Positions 1-10,836 of a DNA stretch of 64,000 nucleotides are shown here, piece by piece (positions within the stretch are counted from its first letter, which is position 1; every line of letters begins with the position of its first letter). This DNA is from Diplonema japonicum (Eukaryota > Euglenozoa > Diplonemea > Diplonemida > Diplonemidae), in the NCBI GenBank assembly GCA_964019335.1, contig OZ025723.1, positions 402,626 to 466,625 on the forward strand, written 5' to 3'. The translations under genes and the position numbers were made by a program. The notes below the pieces were generated by a model that saw only the letters and a program-made list of their open reading frames with translations, searched no databases and had not been told where the DNA came from.

Positions 1-70
1 GTTCTTTTTAGATTCATTCCTTTTAATACGTACTTCCTCAACACAAAGCATTACAGGGTGGCGTACTAGT

Positions 71-3000
71 ATGTCACTGCTCGCATCAGGGATGCAGAGT
101 AGGTGGGGCAGGCTGTTGGAAAAGAAGAAATGTAAGCAGCCATTGGAAGGAGCACCCGATAGAAAGGAAAAGAAGGCGGTAGTAACGAAGATCGTGGCGT
201 TGTCGTCGTCTGCAAGCAACGCTGTGTGTCCTGAGTGCAAAGAGGGCGCTCGGCGTTTGGCGGTGGACACACAAGAGGAGTTCAAGATGCATGTCTTCAA
301 GTGCAGGCTCAAACACGGAACTGACCCGCGTCTCCCAGTCGTTTCTCTCGTACCACGCCCTCCCGTGATCGAAAAGGTACAATGGAACAGCAGTTCAAGC
401 AGAACCCCAACACCAGTCAAGGTCCCAGTTCCTCCTGCTGCTCTGCGTCCTGTGTGCTGCCCTCCCATTTCGATTATGATGAAGCCCAAAGGACAGCAAA
501 GAGACATCACCCCATCCGAGATATGCACTAGGGCAAACATACTAGCCATGAAGCGGCTTATTAAGGCACACAAAGGCCCTTCAAACCTTGTTAGCATTCT
601 GAAAGCAGCACAGCAGGAGACAGAGCTAGATTTGAGCGACATCGAGATCACGCCTGACGATGCAACAGCATTGGCGGTGCTTCTCGCAGACCACCCTTCT
701 GCTACTGTGGTGGATCTCGGCACCCTCAAGCCGGAGACGAAGCGGTTCATCGCACCCTTGCTGCTGGATGTGCTGCAAAAGAACAAGAACGTGGTGCACA
801 TCAACCACACCTCCTCGTTCGACGACAGAAGCAACGCTGTGATTGAGGACCGCCTCGAGAAGTCGATCAACGCCAAGTCGCTGAGCATGCAACACGACGA
901 GGTCAACAGGCTCACGCAGCAGTACGAAGTGTGGGCTAGCATCAGGGAGTCCCACCAGCAGCAATTCTCAGAGTCAGAGGAGATCATCAGAAAGGAAATC
1001 ATGCATCTGCACAGCACAGAGCGTGCGAAGCTCAGGAATGTGTTCAAAACGAATCTCGCTATGCTAGTTAAGAGGAGGCATCGCGTTGAGGGGCTGCTCC
1101 TGAGGCAAGTGCAGAGGAACGATTTAATGCTGGATGAAGAGCACAGAAGGCGGGAGATACACGTGATCGAGATGGGCGGCTTGCTCTGGCTCGTCATCAA
1201 TCACGAGGTGCTCTCGAGGGCGTACTTATTAGAGGTGCAGATCTACTACAGGAGGCAGCTGAAGATAGCAGAGGAGAAAGGTTTCAAAGCAAGCAAAGTG
1301 AAGGAAAAAACAAGGTTCGAGAGGGAGAGGCAGACGCGAGCGAGAATGGAAGAGCAGGAGAGTTGCAGCCGAGAGAGTGCGGACGACTGTCAGTGGTTCG
1401 AGAGATGCAAGCTGTACAGCCACTCCGAAGCGGGAAGGTCACACATCTTGTACAAAGAGTCGCAGGCGCAGATGAGGTCCGAAATGATGACACTGTGCGT
1501 GTCTATGCGTTGTGGTATCGAGAAGGAGGAGGAAGCTTCTCGGCAGTGGATTTACGAGCGCAAGCAGAACTACTTGATTCTCAAAGAGCAGGAGCGAACC
1601 CGTGCCCGTGAGCTCGTGGCGATTGAAGAAGTGTCTGCCAGGGTTGATATCGGGGGTGACTTCGTGAAGCTGATGAACATCTTAGGCGAAGAGATGAAGT
1701 ACTCGCTCGAGTGGCTCGACGAATGCGTCACGCTTCAGAACATCGAGATGGAGAAGGACAGGCTCCTCAACCATATGCCCGAAATCGTCATGTCTTCCTG
1801 TCTGGAGTTCAACACAAAGCCTTTCATCTATTTTGTACACTCATACAGCGGGATGGAACCCCCTGTCTTCATCACTACCTCGGCAAAGCTCAGCATCTCT
1901 CTGTCCCCCACGTGGGAGGACAATTACATGGAAATCATTGCTTCTAGGAACAAACAGATCAAGGTGGAGCGCAACTCAAACAACATACTGCTGAAAACAA
2001 GGGCAAAGAACTCAAAGGTGTTGAAGGGCATCTTCATGGAAGGCGACGAAAAGGTTGCTGTGGAACCGCCCATGGGTTTAGTGAAGGGAACGAACAAAAA
2101 GAAAGCTATGAAGACACTGCAGGCAGCAGTGAAGATAGGAATGCGGTTGTCGGAGAGTCTGCCTGCGTGTGAGATTGCTGAAGAGAAGACAAAAATCAAA
2201 GGAGGCAGCCTTACGTTGCGCCTGCAGCCGTCGGATACAGACCCGCCTTGGTTAGAAGATACTGTGATGCTGTCGTGCATTACGAGCTGGGATATGGAGG
2301 TGGACGGGGTCTCCCACGAAGGACGCGATGAGGTGAAGCTGCCGGCATCATGTTGGGACACCAGCTACGACGATGAAAGGCTGCAGGAAATCCCTTCTGG
2401 TAAGGTGCTGAAGATCTACGTGCCAAACGGCACGGAAGCCACAACAGCAATGCTGACAAATATCATGCGTAGTTGCCGATTCCAGACACCAGGGCATGGC
2501 ATCACAGGGCCCGTTGTTATAAGGATCCTGTTGGAGTCAAACCTGGTGTTCTCAAACTGCGATGGAGGCACCGTGGAGAGCTCAGCGGAGCTGTTGTGCG
2601 ATGTTGTGCTTGCAGCGCCCTTCATCTCGTACAGCCATGCTGATTACGAAACCGTGCAGTATTTAGAAGGCATGAAATCCGACGAGCTTCAGCTTGTCCC
2701 TGAGTCCTTTATCCTGACCGACCCGCCCACTATCACAAAAAAGAAAGGTCAGGACAATTTCACTGTGATGAGCGGCGGCCTCCAAGGCGGCGGCCTCTCG
2801 CTCACAAACTTTCACGATTCGTACCTCATCTTCGAGATCACGAAGGACTACACCCCAGACGACGTCATCGCCTTCAGAAACACTGCAAAGCTCTTCGTCG
2901 AAGACGACACGATTCACTTCAAAGACAAAGATGGCGACAATACCATTGGAAGGGTCACAAAGGGTGTCTTACTTCCCTGTTCAGAAGTTGTTGAAGGGGT

Positions 3001-5723
3001 GTCCTGCCAACCGAAATGCGTGTTGCATCTGTTCCATGAATCGAACCCTGGTCTCCTTGCTGCTGAACATGTAAGACAGCTTATCAGAGCTTTTAGGTTC
3101 ACTAATACATCACTTGCACCAGTTGAAGGTGTGCGGCAGGTGATACTAACAGTGGTGGACATCAACAGGTTCAGCAGCCAGATACAAATAGACGTTGAGG
3201 TCACCGGCGAGGACAACCCGACTGAGATGCACATCCCTAACCTTAAACTCATTGTAAGACCTTCGCAGGTCCCCGCCTCGCTGAAGCAACACGTCACCCC
3301 CAGCATCTACCCGCTGGCAGAGGGCGCCATCGTGCAGGACGTCGACACTGACAGGTTCACCGGCGGGTCGCTCTTTGTTCAGCTTTTCAACACAACAAAA
3401 AGCGAGGGCATATCTTTATGTACCTCGGAGCATCTGCTGGCTAGCATCATCCACCAGCACAACTTGAAAAGCGAAGCAGAGACGGAAGGGGAGGCGACCT
3501 TGATCGGAAGGGGACGCACCATTTCGATGACGTCCTTGAAGAGTGCGGTTGCAAGTTCTGTAGCTGGGGGAACTGCAGAAGTTGCGGTGGAGGGGAAAAC
3601 GGTTTTCTACAAAGGAAGAGAGGTGGGTGTTATCGAGAAAGGGGAGGTGACGGCAGAGGGGCATCTCGACCACGTTGACGGCGTCACGGAGCTGCTGATC
3701 AGGTTCAACAACAATGGGCTAATGTCCATCAGTGGATGTCAGGCATTACTGCGGCGTGTCGCACTGTCGACCTACGGAGCAAAGCAGGGGCTGCGAAACA
3801 TTGAAGTGACACTAACCATAGGGCCTACTGTAAACGGAGAACCTGAGACTGACTGTGAAGTGGTGATCCCCGAGTTCGACGAAGAGAAAAGCTGTGTGCT
3901 GACCGAGAAGATCACTGTGCGGCACACATTGCCTATGCTTACCATCCCTGAGAAGTACACACTTGCCGAGTATCGAGAAGGTACAGGCCCCCAGCGTCTG
4001 GCGCCCTTTGACCTCATCCACGACAAGCCTGGCTTCATCGAGAATTACACAAATGGTTTCATTGCTGTAGAGATCATAGAGGGAGGGTGTGCAGATGACT
4101 CCCTGGCTCTGCGGGAGGACGAGACCATCAAGTTGGTGGAGTCGAAGAAGCGTGCGTACACGAGATTCAAAGAAATCCGAAAGGATAAAATCAAAGAAAA
4201 GGAGCAGAACGCAGAAGAACAGGAGTCGCTTCCCCAGGTGACACCGCCTCCGAAGGTGATTGAGAGATGTTTTTCGGATGAGAAGTTGTCGATATTGCAG
4301 TCGACTCGGATGTCAGAGCTGAAGGATAGGATGCGCGACCACGTGAAAGAAGAGGCAAAAGAGAGACGAGAAAGACGGGAAAGCTTAATCCAAGCAGCGC
4401 AGGCGGAAATGAAGAACCTAGTGAAGGACCTGTCGAAGGCAAAGGACAAGGACATGCTGGCAGATGTGATGTTTAGCGACAAGCAGGTGGGCGTGCTGAG
4501 GAAGGCGCCCAACGGGTTATTCATCACATTCAAAGGGGAAGGTACAGCACGGCGGCATGCACTGGCCGTGTTGAAGAACCTCACTTATGCGAACACTTCA
4601 TCGGACCCGACGTCGCTGAAAAAACTGATGAGAGTCACCATCTCCGACAGCCCTCCCTCGTACAGTCAGTGCGTGTACGAGCTACAGGTGATACCGGTAT
4701 GTGCCATTCAACGCGAAACATCACACGCTGCAGGTGGACGACGTGACTGAAATCACGTTGCGCACAACTAAGCTAAAGTACACATCACAGGGAAGCAGCT
4801 CAGTTCCATGCTACTTATGCCCCTATGGAACAGCTTGTCTTACGGATGCGGACACAGAGTATTTTGACGGGGGACATCTGACGCTCCAACTGTCTACCGG
4901 CGGCACAAAAGGAGACCAGCTTGGCTTCGTTCCTTTGAAGCTCACAGATCAGCTACGAAAAATCACACCCTCCACGACTTGTACAGGTGAAGTGTTTGAT
5001 CTGAAGGTCACTGAGGACAGGAAGGTGCTGGCAACTGTCGGGGACACCGAGTTGCACGTCGCCACACTGAGCTTCGAATCTGACAAGAACATATTGAAGA
5101 TACTCTTTGTGAAGCTTGACGAAGAGTGCGTGTCACTTGCAATGGCATCCTTCATGCTGAACTGCGTTACCTTCAGCAACATGCAGGACACCAGGAAGAC
5201 CTCTACACGGACGTATCAGGTGAAGATAGCAGACGGTGGCAATCCTGTGGAAGGAAAAGCGAAGATGACCGTTGAGGTGGCTCCTCCGCTGTGCTGCTTC
5301 CTGCCTTTTTCGTATCTAATGGAGGCGAAGTACGAGGCTGAGATGTGCTTCAATGAACTGGCAAAGACAAAACTTACCATTGTCGCTGACAAGCTCGACA
5401 AACCGTACATAACTGGGACAGCCTTGGTTGAGGTGGACCTTGGGGAGGAACACGAGCCGATGCTGACGATACCCTCACAGTACAGTGTGAAGGAGGGAGG
5501 GCTGTATAAGGACCAGATGTATTATAGCAAGCTGGTTGCAACACCCTCTGCAATTAAGATGACTTTCACGTGGGCCTCGAAGGTCACAGCAAAGACACTG
5601 CAGCAGTTGCTACGTTCGATAACCTTTTCCTGCACACCTCAAGAGGTGAAGACAGCACACATTACCACAACCATCACATCGGAAACGGCCAGCACTTCCT
5701 GCACTGCAGTCGTCAAGTTCTGA
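71..5723 (+). CDS. giant protein: N-terminal zinc finger, coiled coil, tandem beta-sandwich-like repeats
   Basis: Two exons (71-4696, 4734-5723) joined by a 37-nt GT-AG intron in phase 0 give 1871 residues. An AG acceptor (cattacag) lies just upstream of the ATG, fitting SL trans-splicing. Near residues 54-84 there is a C-x2-C...H...C arrangement that could be a zinc finger. Residues about 200-270 resemble a leucine-rich-repeat stretch, and 280-560 are strongly charged and helical, probably coiled coil. From about residue 700 onward a pattern recurs: 'G-G-x-L-x-(V/L)-x-L', an intervening beta-rich stretch, 'L-(I/V)-x-F-(N/x)', then 'L-(L/I)-R-x-(I/F)-x-(F/Y)-x-(N/C)', ending in a T/V-rich strand. 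This resembles cadherin- or Calx-beta-like repeats of giant proteins, but I cannot assign a family. No signal peptide or membrane segment is evident, so a structural cytoplasmic or flagellar role is only a guess. Confidence 0.8.
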
Positions 5724-5865
5724 GTTCTGTTCACCTCAATTTCCTTTCTTTTTTTCCAAAAAGAAAAAAAAAAAAAAAGAGGATCCTACTTCGGTCCTTT
5801 CTGATCTGTACCAAGTTATCGCGCTTACACTGCTTTGTCATCACTGCTCACCTCAGCATAAGAAA

Positions 5866-6964
5866 ATGGGTAAGAAAGGAGGAGTCCTGCTCGACAATGG
5901 GAAGACGGCGAAGCATTTGTATGTCCGCAATAAATATAAGGCCATACCATTATGAACACACAGGAGCCCCTTAGAAGCTCAGAAACAGGCTTTGAAGAAA
6001 AAGAGAGTACAGCAGAATGAAGAAATCAGGAGGAAGAAGAAGTTCATCGAGGCGATCAAGAATGACCCGGAGAGCATAAGACGAAAAGTAGCCTCGCTTG
6101 AAAAACAGGCAAAATCAGGGACGCTTTCGTTTCGGCAGAGGTGTGTTCTTGTTAACAAAACAAACAACAAGCAGGAATGAGAAGAATGAGATGAAGGAAC
6201 TGCTCGCGGAGTACGAGCCGAAGTTCAAAAAGGAAGCTGCCCTTCAGGCAAAGGGGTCCATGCTGGTATCAATGCAGAGCGCTTTTAAGCATGAGATGGC
6301 TGTTGAGGGTGGGGCACCCGACGGTGTCACAATGCAAGGCGTGCTAGTGAACGATGAGGTCCTTGCACCTGTTGCGGCACCGCCTTCAGCGCCTGTTGCT
6401 GAAAACCCAACCACCGAGTACCTGCCTCAGGTAGGGGGCACGCCCTTCCCTGTTGAGTCTGTGGTGGAAGGCGATATTGTGTCAGCTGCCTCTAACGTGG
6501 ATATGTCCCTCCTCCAGAAGAAGAAGGCCGAGGAAGCAGAGGAGTCTGAAATGAAGTGGAACCCCAACCTCATGGCATCCCTTGTCCCCAGCTCCGTCCT
6601 CAGGAGGAAGACTACCACTGCGGTGCAGTCGAAGATCCGTGCGCAGCAGTCCGCCTCGCTTTCCTCGACCATGGCGCCCGTCGAACCTGCCAAACCTGCA
6701 CAGCCCGCACCACAACCGAAACCAAAACAAACCAACAACTTCCGCACTGTGAACCTCGTCCCTGACTATGACGATGAGGACGACGACGACGACGACCTCA
6801 GCCTAGACGAGCCCACCTACACACCCGCGGCGGCATCGTCTTCTATGTTTTTCAACTCGAGCGGTGCCCTGAGCACAGCTACCGCAGCCTCATCAAAGCC
6901 TGAGCCCCAGGCGCCGGCTGCAGACCTTGACGAGGAATACAAGAAGTTCCTGGCAGGAATGTAG
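5866..6964 (+). CDS. WBP11: WBP11-like splicing factor
   Basis: Three exons: 5866-5918, 5964-6140 and 6175-6964, with introns of 45 and 34 nt (both gtatgt/gtgtgt...cag). After splicing the N-terminus reads MGKKGG...NGKTAKHLSPLEAQK followed by a very basic helix ending NDPESIRRKVASLEK. This is the pattern of the WBP11/Wbp11 N-terminal domain (GKxxNPTDxxRK... DPxxI...LEK), a nuclear spliceosome-associated factor. The rest is low complexity with a Pro/Ala/Lys-rich part, an Asp-run (about 10 acidic residues near nt 6765-6800), and a C-terminal tail ending LDEEYKKFLAGM. The trans-splice acceptor is the cctcag just before the start. The following gene begins only 42 nt after the stop. The family call rests on the N-terminal domain; the C-terminus is too divergent to compare. 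Confidence 0.72.
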
Positions 6965-7006
6965 TTAATAGTTCAGATTGTAGCCACCCTAAGACCCACC
7001 CAAAGG

Positions 7007-7492
7007 ATGGGGGTTTCAAGATGGTTGGCCGGAGCGGTGGGATGTGGAGGGGCCGCTGCTGCTTATGACTACACCACGCAGCACAAGATGCGAAAGCTGC
7101 ACAGGCAGTGGGATCCGTACCTGGCGTGGGTAAGGTATGGGAACATGGTACGGAAGCCCTGTGCCCGCAGCATGGGTGTGGACGAGCTTTCGAAGCACGA
7201 CGGAAGGGATGGAGTGGTGTACTTCGCTGCGGGCGGGTGGGTGTATGATGTGTCATGCAGCGAGGCCTTCAAGAAGGTGTACCCCGGATGGGCAGGGCAA
7301 GACGCATCAATGTCGCTGTGCAGGCTGTCGATGAAAAAGCTCGACACCCGAACGGAGATGCTGGAGTGGGGGCGGCTGACGGCAACGGACAAGAAGGTGC
7401 TGACAGACTGGGTGGCGTACTTCGATCAGAAGTACCAGTGCGTGGGCACCTTGCGAGAATGGAACGACGCGACACAACAAAAAAAAGCCTAA
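7007..7492 (+). CDS. cytochrome b5-like heme-binding protein (MAPR family)
   Basis: Single exon, 161 residues. An N-terminal Gly/Ala-rich hydrophobic stretch (residues about 5-20) could anchor or target it. The segment MGVDELSKHDGRDGVVYFAAGGWVYDV and then YPGWAGQDASMSLCRLS follows the MAPR/PGRMC pattern 'eL...DG.....ya..G.VydV......Y...G.DAS..l'. The family binds heme non-covalently and acts in sterol and cytochrome P450 electron-transfer contexts, usually on ER or mitochondrial membranes. The start was chosen because it is the first ATG after an AG acceptor region and gives a plausible membrane anchor. It lies between the WBP11-like gene and a small membrane protein with very short spacers, typical of one polycistronic unit; no functional link is implied. 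Confidence 0.72.
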   Translation: MGVSRWLAGAVGCGGAAAAYDYTTQHKMRKLHRQWDPYLAWVRYGNMVRKPCARSMGVDELSKHDGRDGVVYFAAGGWVYDVSCSEAFKKVYPGWAGQDASMSLCRLSMKKLDTRTEMLEWGRLTATDKKVLTDWVAYFDQKYQCVGTLREWNDATQQKKA

Positions 7493-7547
7493 CAAAAAGA
7501 TATCTTTTTACCACCCCCTGTTCCCCATAAACACCCTACAGGTTGGG

Positions 7548-8015
7548 ATGCGGGTGCTATGGTGTCTGCTGCTGACGCAAGTAGGACATGCTCTGGGCGA
7601 AACGTGCATCAATGAGAACACGACCATAGTAGTACAGGAAGGGTGTGTGCACGGATGTTGCACAGGAGGGAAGTGTGGGACATATGCAGAATGCAACCTG
7701 CCGTATCTCTTCGCAGGGCTGGCGGCGGTGTTGGGGGTGTGCTGCTGTATCGCTGTAGCTTGCTTGTGCAACAGCAAGAGAAAGCCTGAAGATGAGATGC
7801 CAAGCCCGCAGGTGGGCTACGCATGCAGCCCTCGCTCATCCGTCGTTTTCAAGCCCCCGCAGCGTCAGATGCAATCCATCACCCCCCCTCCCCCTCCCAC
7901 TCTGCAACCTGTCCAGAGCGCAGACGTGCGTGACGTCCAGAGCGCAGCAGACGTGCACGTGGCTGTCGAGATCAGTGATGCCGACGAGCCGCTCCCACCT
8001 CATGCTCAAGATTAA
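7548..8015 (+). CDS. small Cys-rich type I membrane protein, unknown
   Basis: 155 residues. Residues 1-16 (MRVLWCLLLTQVGHAL) look like a signal peptide. They are followed by a short extracellular part rich in Cys (CIN...GCVHGCC.GGKCG.YAEC), one transmembrane helix (about residues 59-79, LFAGLAAVLGVCCCIAVACLC), a basic stop-transfer sequence (NSKRK) and a Pro-rich cytoplasmic tail. The overall plan (signal, Cys-rich ectodomain, single TM with cysteines, Pro-rich tail) recalls Shisa-like adaptors, but that is only a resemblance in layout. An acceptor (caccctacag) lies 7 nt before the ATG. I do not recognise the family. Confidence 0.7.
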   Translation: MRVLWCLLLTQVGHALGETCINENTTIVVQEGCVHGCCTGGKCGTYAECNLPYLFAGLAAVLGVCCCIAVACLCNSKRKPEDEMPSPQVGYACSPRSSVVFKPPQRQMQSITPPPPPTLQPVQSADVRDVQSAADVHVAVEISDADEPLPPHAQD

Positions 8016-9964
8016 GAATGATTTTATCTTTGTTACTCTCTTCTCTCTGTACTATCCCTCCCCTCCCCTAGATGTATCATAAGGTGGGCCTGACATGGGC
8101 TCTCCCTCTTCGGAAAAATAGTGAGGCGGAACTTTTTTTTTCTCCTTTGCACGGGCGAAAATATTCCCGCTTTTTTTTTTTAATTTTTTTAAAAATAGGG
8201 TTTCGTTATTGCACGAGAGTGTGATAATAAAGCCCCATACGACACGAAGAATTTAAAAAAAAAAAAAAAAAGGGAAATGCAAAAAAGAGCATTCGTGTTC
8301 TCGAAATCGAACTTGGTCGTCCGAAATGCCTATCAGCCATTTTTGTCGCAGATTAAATAGCAATTCAAAATGACGATGAAAAGGGTACAACACAAACGAA
8401 TTTTTCCTTACCACCAAGATGAGCCCATGATTCAAACTGCGAGTTTCCGATTTTTTTGTAACGAGAGTTAAAAACTGCGGCTCACTTGTCGGTAAAGAAA
8501 TGTCTATATTTTTTCTTTCTTTTCCTTTTTTTTTTTTTTTTTTGAACGTCATGTGAAACACAAAAATTGTATTTACTTGCATTTACTTATTTGCACACCT
8601 TTTTTGTTTTGAAACAAAGGGGGGTGGGGGCACACAGACTAAATGAACAGAGATCTTGAAACTCAGATAGAAATGTGCACTCCGATCTTTGCTGGGTTAT
8701 TAATGGGGCGTTTAAAGATAGAATATTCTTCCCCCCTCTTTCACTTACCTTAATTTCCCTCCCCGCCCCGTTTTTTTCCATGATCAATGGCTTGTCAAAA
8801 AAAGCGAGAAAAAAAAGAAGAAAAAAAAAAAACAATACAAAAAAAAAAACAACCATCCCTAACTCAGCTGGGTGCCTTTATGTGTCTGTCGTGTTGTGTT
8901 TATTGGCCTGAAAAAAAAGAGGGTGGTGTGTGTAGACGCATTGTGCTCACACACACACCCGATGGCAAAAAAAGAATTTGACTTGTTATGTCAAAAAAAA
9001 GGCAATATTCTCTTCACTAATACCCCTTATCATTTTTTTTTTTTGGTGGGCCGTAGCTAACATTTTGCCCTTCCCCCCCCCCCCCCCCCCATCATAGTGA
9101 ATTGTATTTTTTTTCTCCCTTCTCTCTTCTCTTCAACCCTCTAAGCCTAGTAGATCGTACCAAAAAAAAAAAGAAAAAAAACACACAACGCCCCCCTCCC
9201 CCCCTTCGTGCCATTACTGTTGTTTTTTTTTGATGATAAAAAACTTATAAAGAAAGAAGAAGCCCAACTTATTTATTTTTTCTTGGGGTGGGACACGCAC
9301 GTGTGTGTATTTTGTGTATCTTTTTTCGGGCAATTACTTAAGCGAGATGTTGACACGGTGGGGGACCCTTCGCCTATCCTGAATGAGTCTTCTTTCTTTT
9401 TTTCTTCTTTTTTTCTTCCCGCTTTTTTCCCCCCTTCTTGGTTGCTCCATTTAAGTAAAGAGCTCCACGGCATATTAGGTCTCCTTGATATAAGGTTATT
9501 TCCACTTCTTTTCACTTTTCACCCATTTTCCCTGTTACCGCCTTGTGCTTAACACGGGCCTGCGAGCATGTTGCAAGTCAAAAATTCTTCTCTTTTCCCC
9601 CGCGTGAACCCCCAAACGCTTTTTTTTTTTTTTTTTTTTTTTACTTCGTGAGCAAAAGCTCTTTTACAATTTTCTTTTCCCCCCCTCTCCTTTTCTTGGT
9701 TCCTTTCTCAGGGGTTTTTTTTTTTTTGCGTCGAGTTAGTTGCTATTCTGTTGCATGACTGGACACCGTGAACAGACCGATCATGTATGTGGTGTGCAAT
9801 GTTCTTTCCCGTCACACGTTCTGTTCGTGACTTCCTGTTCACAACATCCTCCTCGGCCGTCCTAGCCAAGCGTGTTGAGGAGGGATAAGTCGATTAAGAA
9901 CATAACAAAAACACAATCAGGACAAACAACCAAAGAAGAAGAAAAAGAAAAGAAACCGAACACC
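8016..9964 (+). other. non-coding desert rich in homopolymer runs
   Basis: About 1.9 kb without a convincing gene. It holds many A, T and C runs (for example T17 near 8527, C18 near 9073, T22 near 9620) and no conserved-looking reading frame; open frames here consist of Lys/Phe/Pro runs. The start of the next gene's 5' region is marked by a cctag acceptor near 9864. I see no tRNA, snRNA or recognisable repeat. Confidence 0.7.
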
Positions 9965-10732
9965 ATGCCTGGTAGGAAAGGGAATGCCTTGGGGCTGCTG
10001 CAGGGTGCACTGGTGGGGCACCACTCCGATTGGCAGTCTAAGCAGGAAGAGAAGATGCGGACCTTTGTCGACGGTGTGCTCATGAAAGGGCTGTTGGACC
10101 TGCACCACCCCATGATGTGGGGGCAGGCATCTGTGAAGTTCCTGACGACAGACGACAGGCAGCCGAAGTGGATGACGGAGGACGAGGCCATAGAGTCTCT
10201 GTATGCTACAGCAGAGAAGATCCTCGAGGCAAGGGGTGTAGACAGCTACTATCTTGACCATGGAAAGCGTGACTTTGCAGGAGGCAAGTCCTTTGTGTTC
10301 TTCAGGCTGTGCAACGACGCGCAGACTTCACTGAAGAACTGGCGTGCCGAAATGAAGGTCAAGACACGAGAGTACATCAACGACGCAGTGCAGTGCATGG
10401 TGGACTCTGCTGCCAACGGTGATGCTGACGTATGGGCAAAGCTCCCCTCCGGCAGGTTCTCGAACTATCTCATCAAAGACGAGGTGATGCCTGTCGGGCA
10501 CACCCGCGAACACTGCATCGGTGACATCAAAGCCATCATCTGTCACGTGCTCCACGAGGAGCACGACCTCTACGGCGTTGAGGTCCTCGAGCAAGGCACA
10601 CAAATGAGCGGAACTTGGTTCAAGCTCACCTACCACATTCCCCGCCCCGCAATTCCGACCTCCACATCTCTTCCCAGGGCCTCACGGTCTTCTCATACCC
10701 CCGTTCGTTCTTCACCTGGTCCTAGGAGGTGA
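9965..10732 (+). CDS. conserved-looking protein of unknown function
   Basis: 255 residues from the ATG at 9965, which has a favourable caccATG context and lies about 100 nt after an AG acceptor. The protein is soluble, mixed alpha/beta and lacks repeats. Stretches such as MRTFVDGVLMKGLLDLHHP and EEHDLYGVEVLEQGTQMSGTW look like a folded domain, but I do not recognise it. The last about 30 residues (Pro/Ser/Arg-rich) look less protein-like than the alternative frame over 10640-10725, which reads ...NSDLHISSQGLTVFSYPR... and stops at 10725. A one-base error or indel in the C-rich run near 10638-10652 (ttccccgccccgc) would join the two, so the true C-terminus is uncertain. Confidence 0.6.
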   Translation: MPGRKGNALGLLQGALVGHHSDWQSKQEEKMRTFVDGVLMKGLLDLHHPMMWGQASVKFLTTDDRQPKWMTEDEAIESLYATAEKILEARGVDSYYLDHGKRDFAGGKSFVFFRLCNDAQTSLKNWRAEMKVKTREYINDAVQCMVDSAANGDADVWAKLPSGRFSNYLIKDEVMPVGHTREHCIGDIKAIICHVLHEEHDLYGVEVLEQGTQMSGTWFKLTYHIPRPAIPTSTSLPRASRSSHTPVRSSPGPRR

Positions 10733-10836
10733 GTGTGACACAGTTTTGTTTTTGTAGTATTGTACTTGTTTTCTTTTTTTTCCTCCCCCTCCTGGTTCTT
10801 ATTTCAATCATACCCCAGAGACGAACGGAAGGCAAG

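Noticed and set aside
1924-2361. Minus-strand ORFs inside the giant first gene (e.g. 145 and 179 codons)
   Set aside because: They are antisense shadows of a well-supported plus-strand frame and lack motifs or acceptors on the minus strand.
8253-9758. Short ORFs on both strands in the first desert
   Set aside because: Made of Lys/Phe/Pro homopolymer translations without start context, acceptor or conserved pattern.
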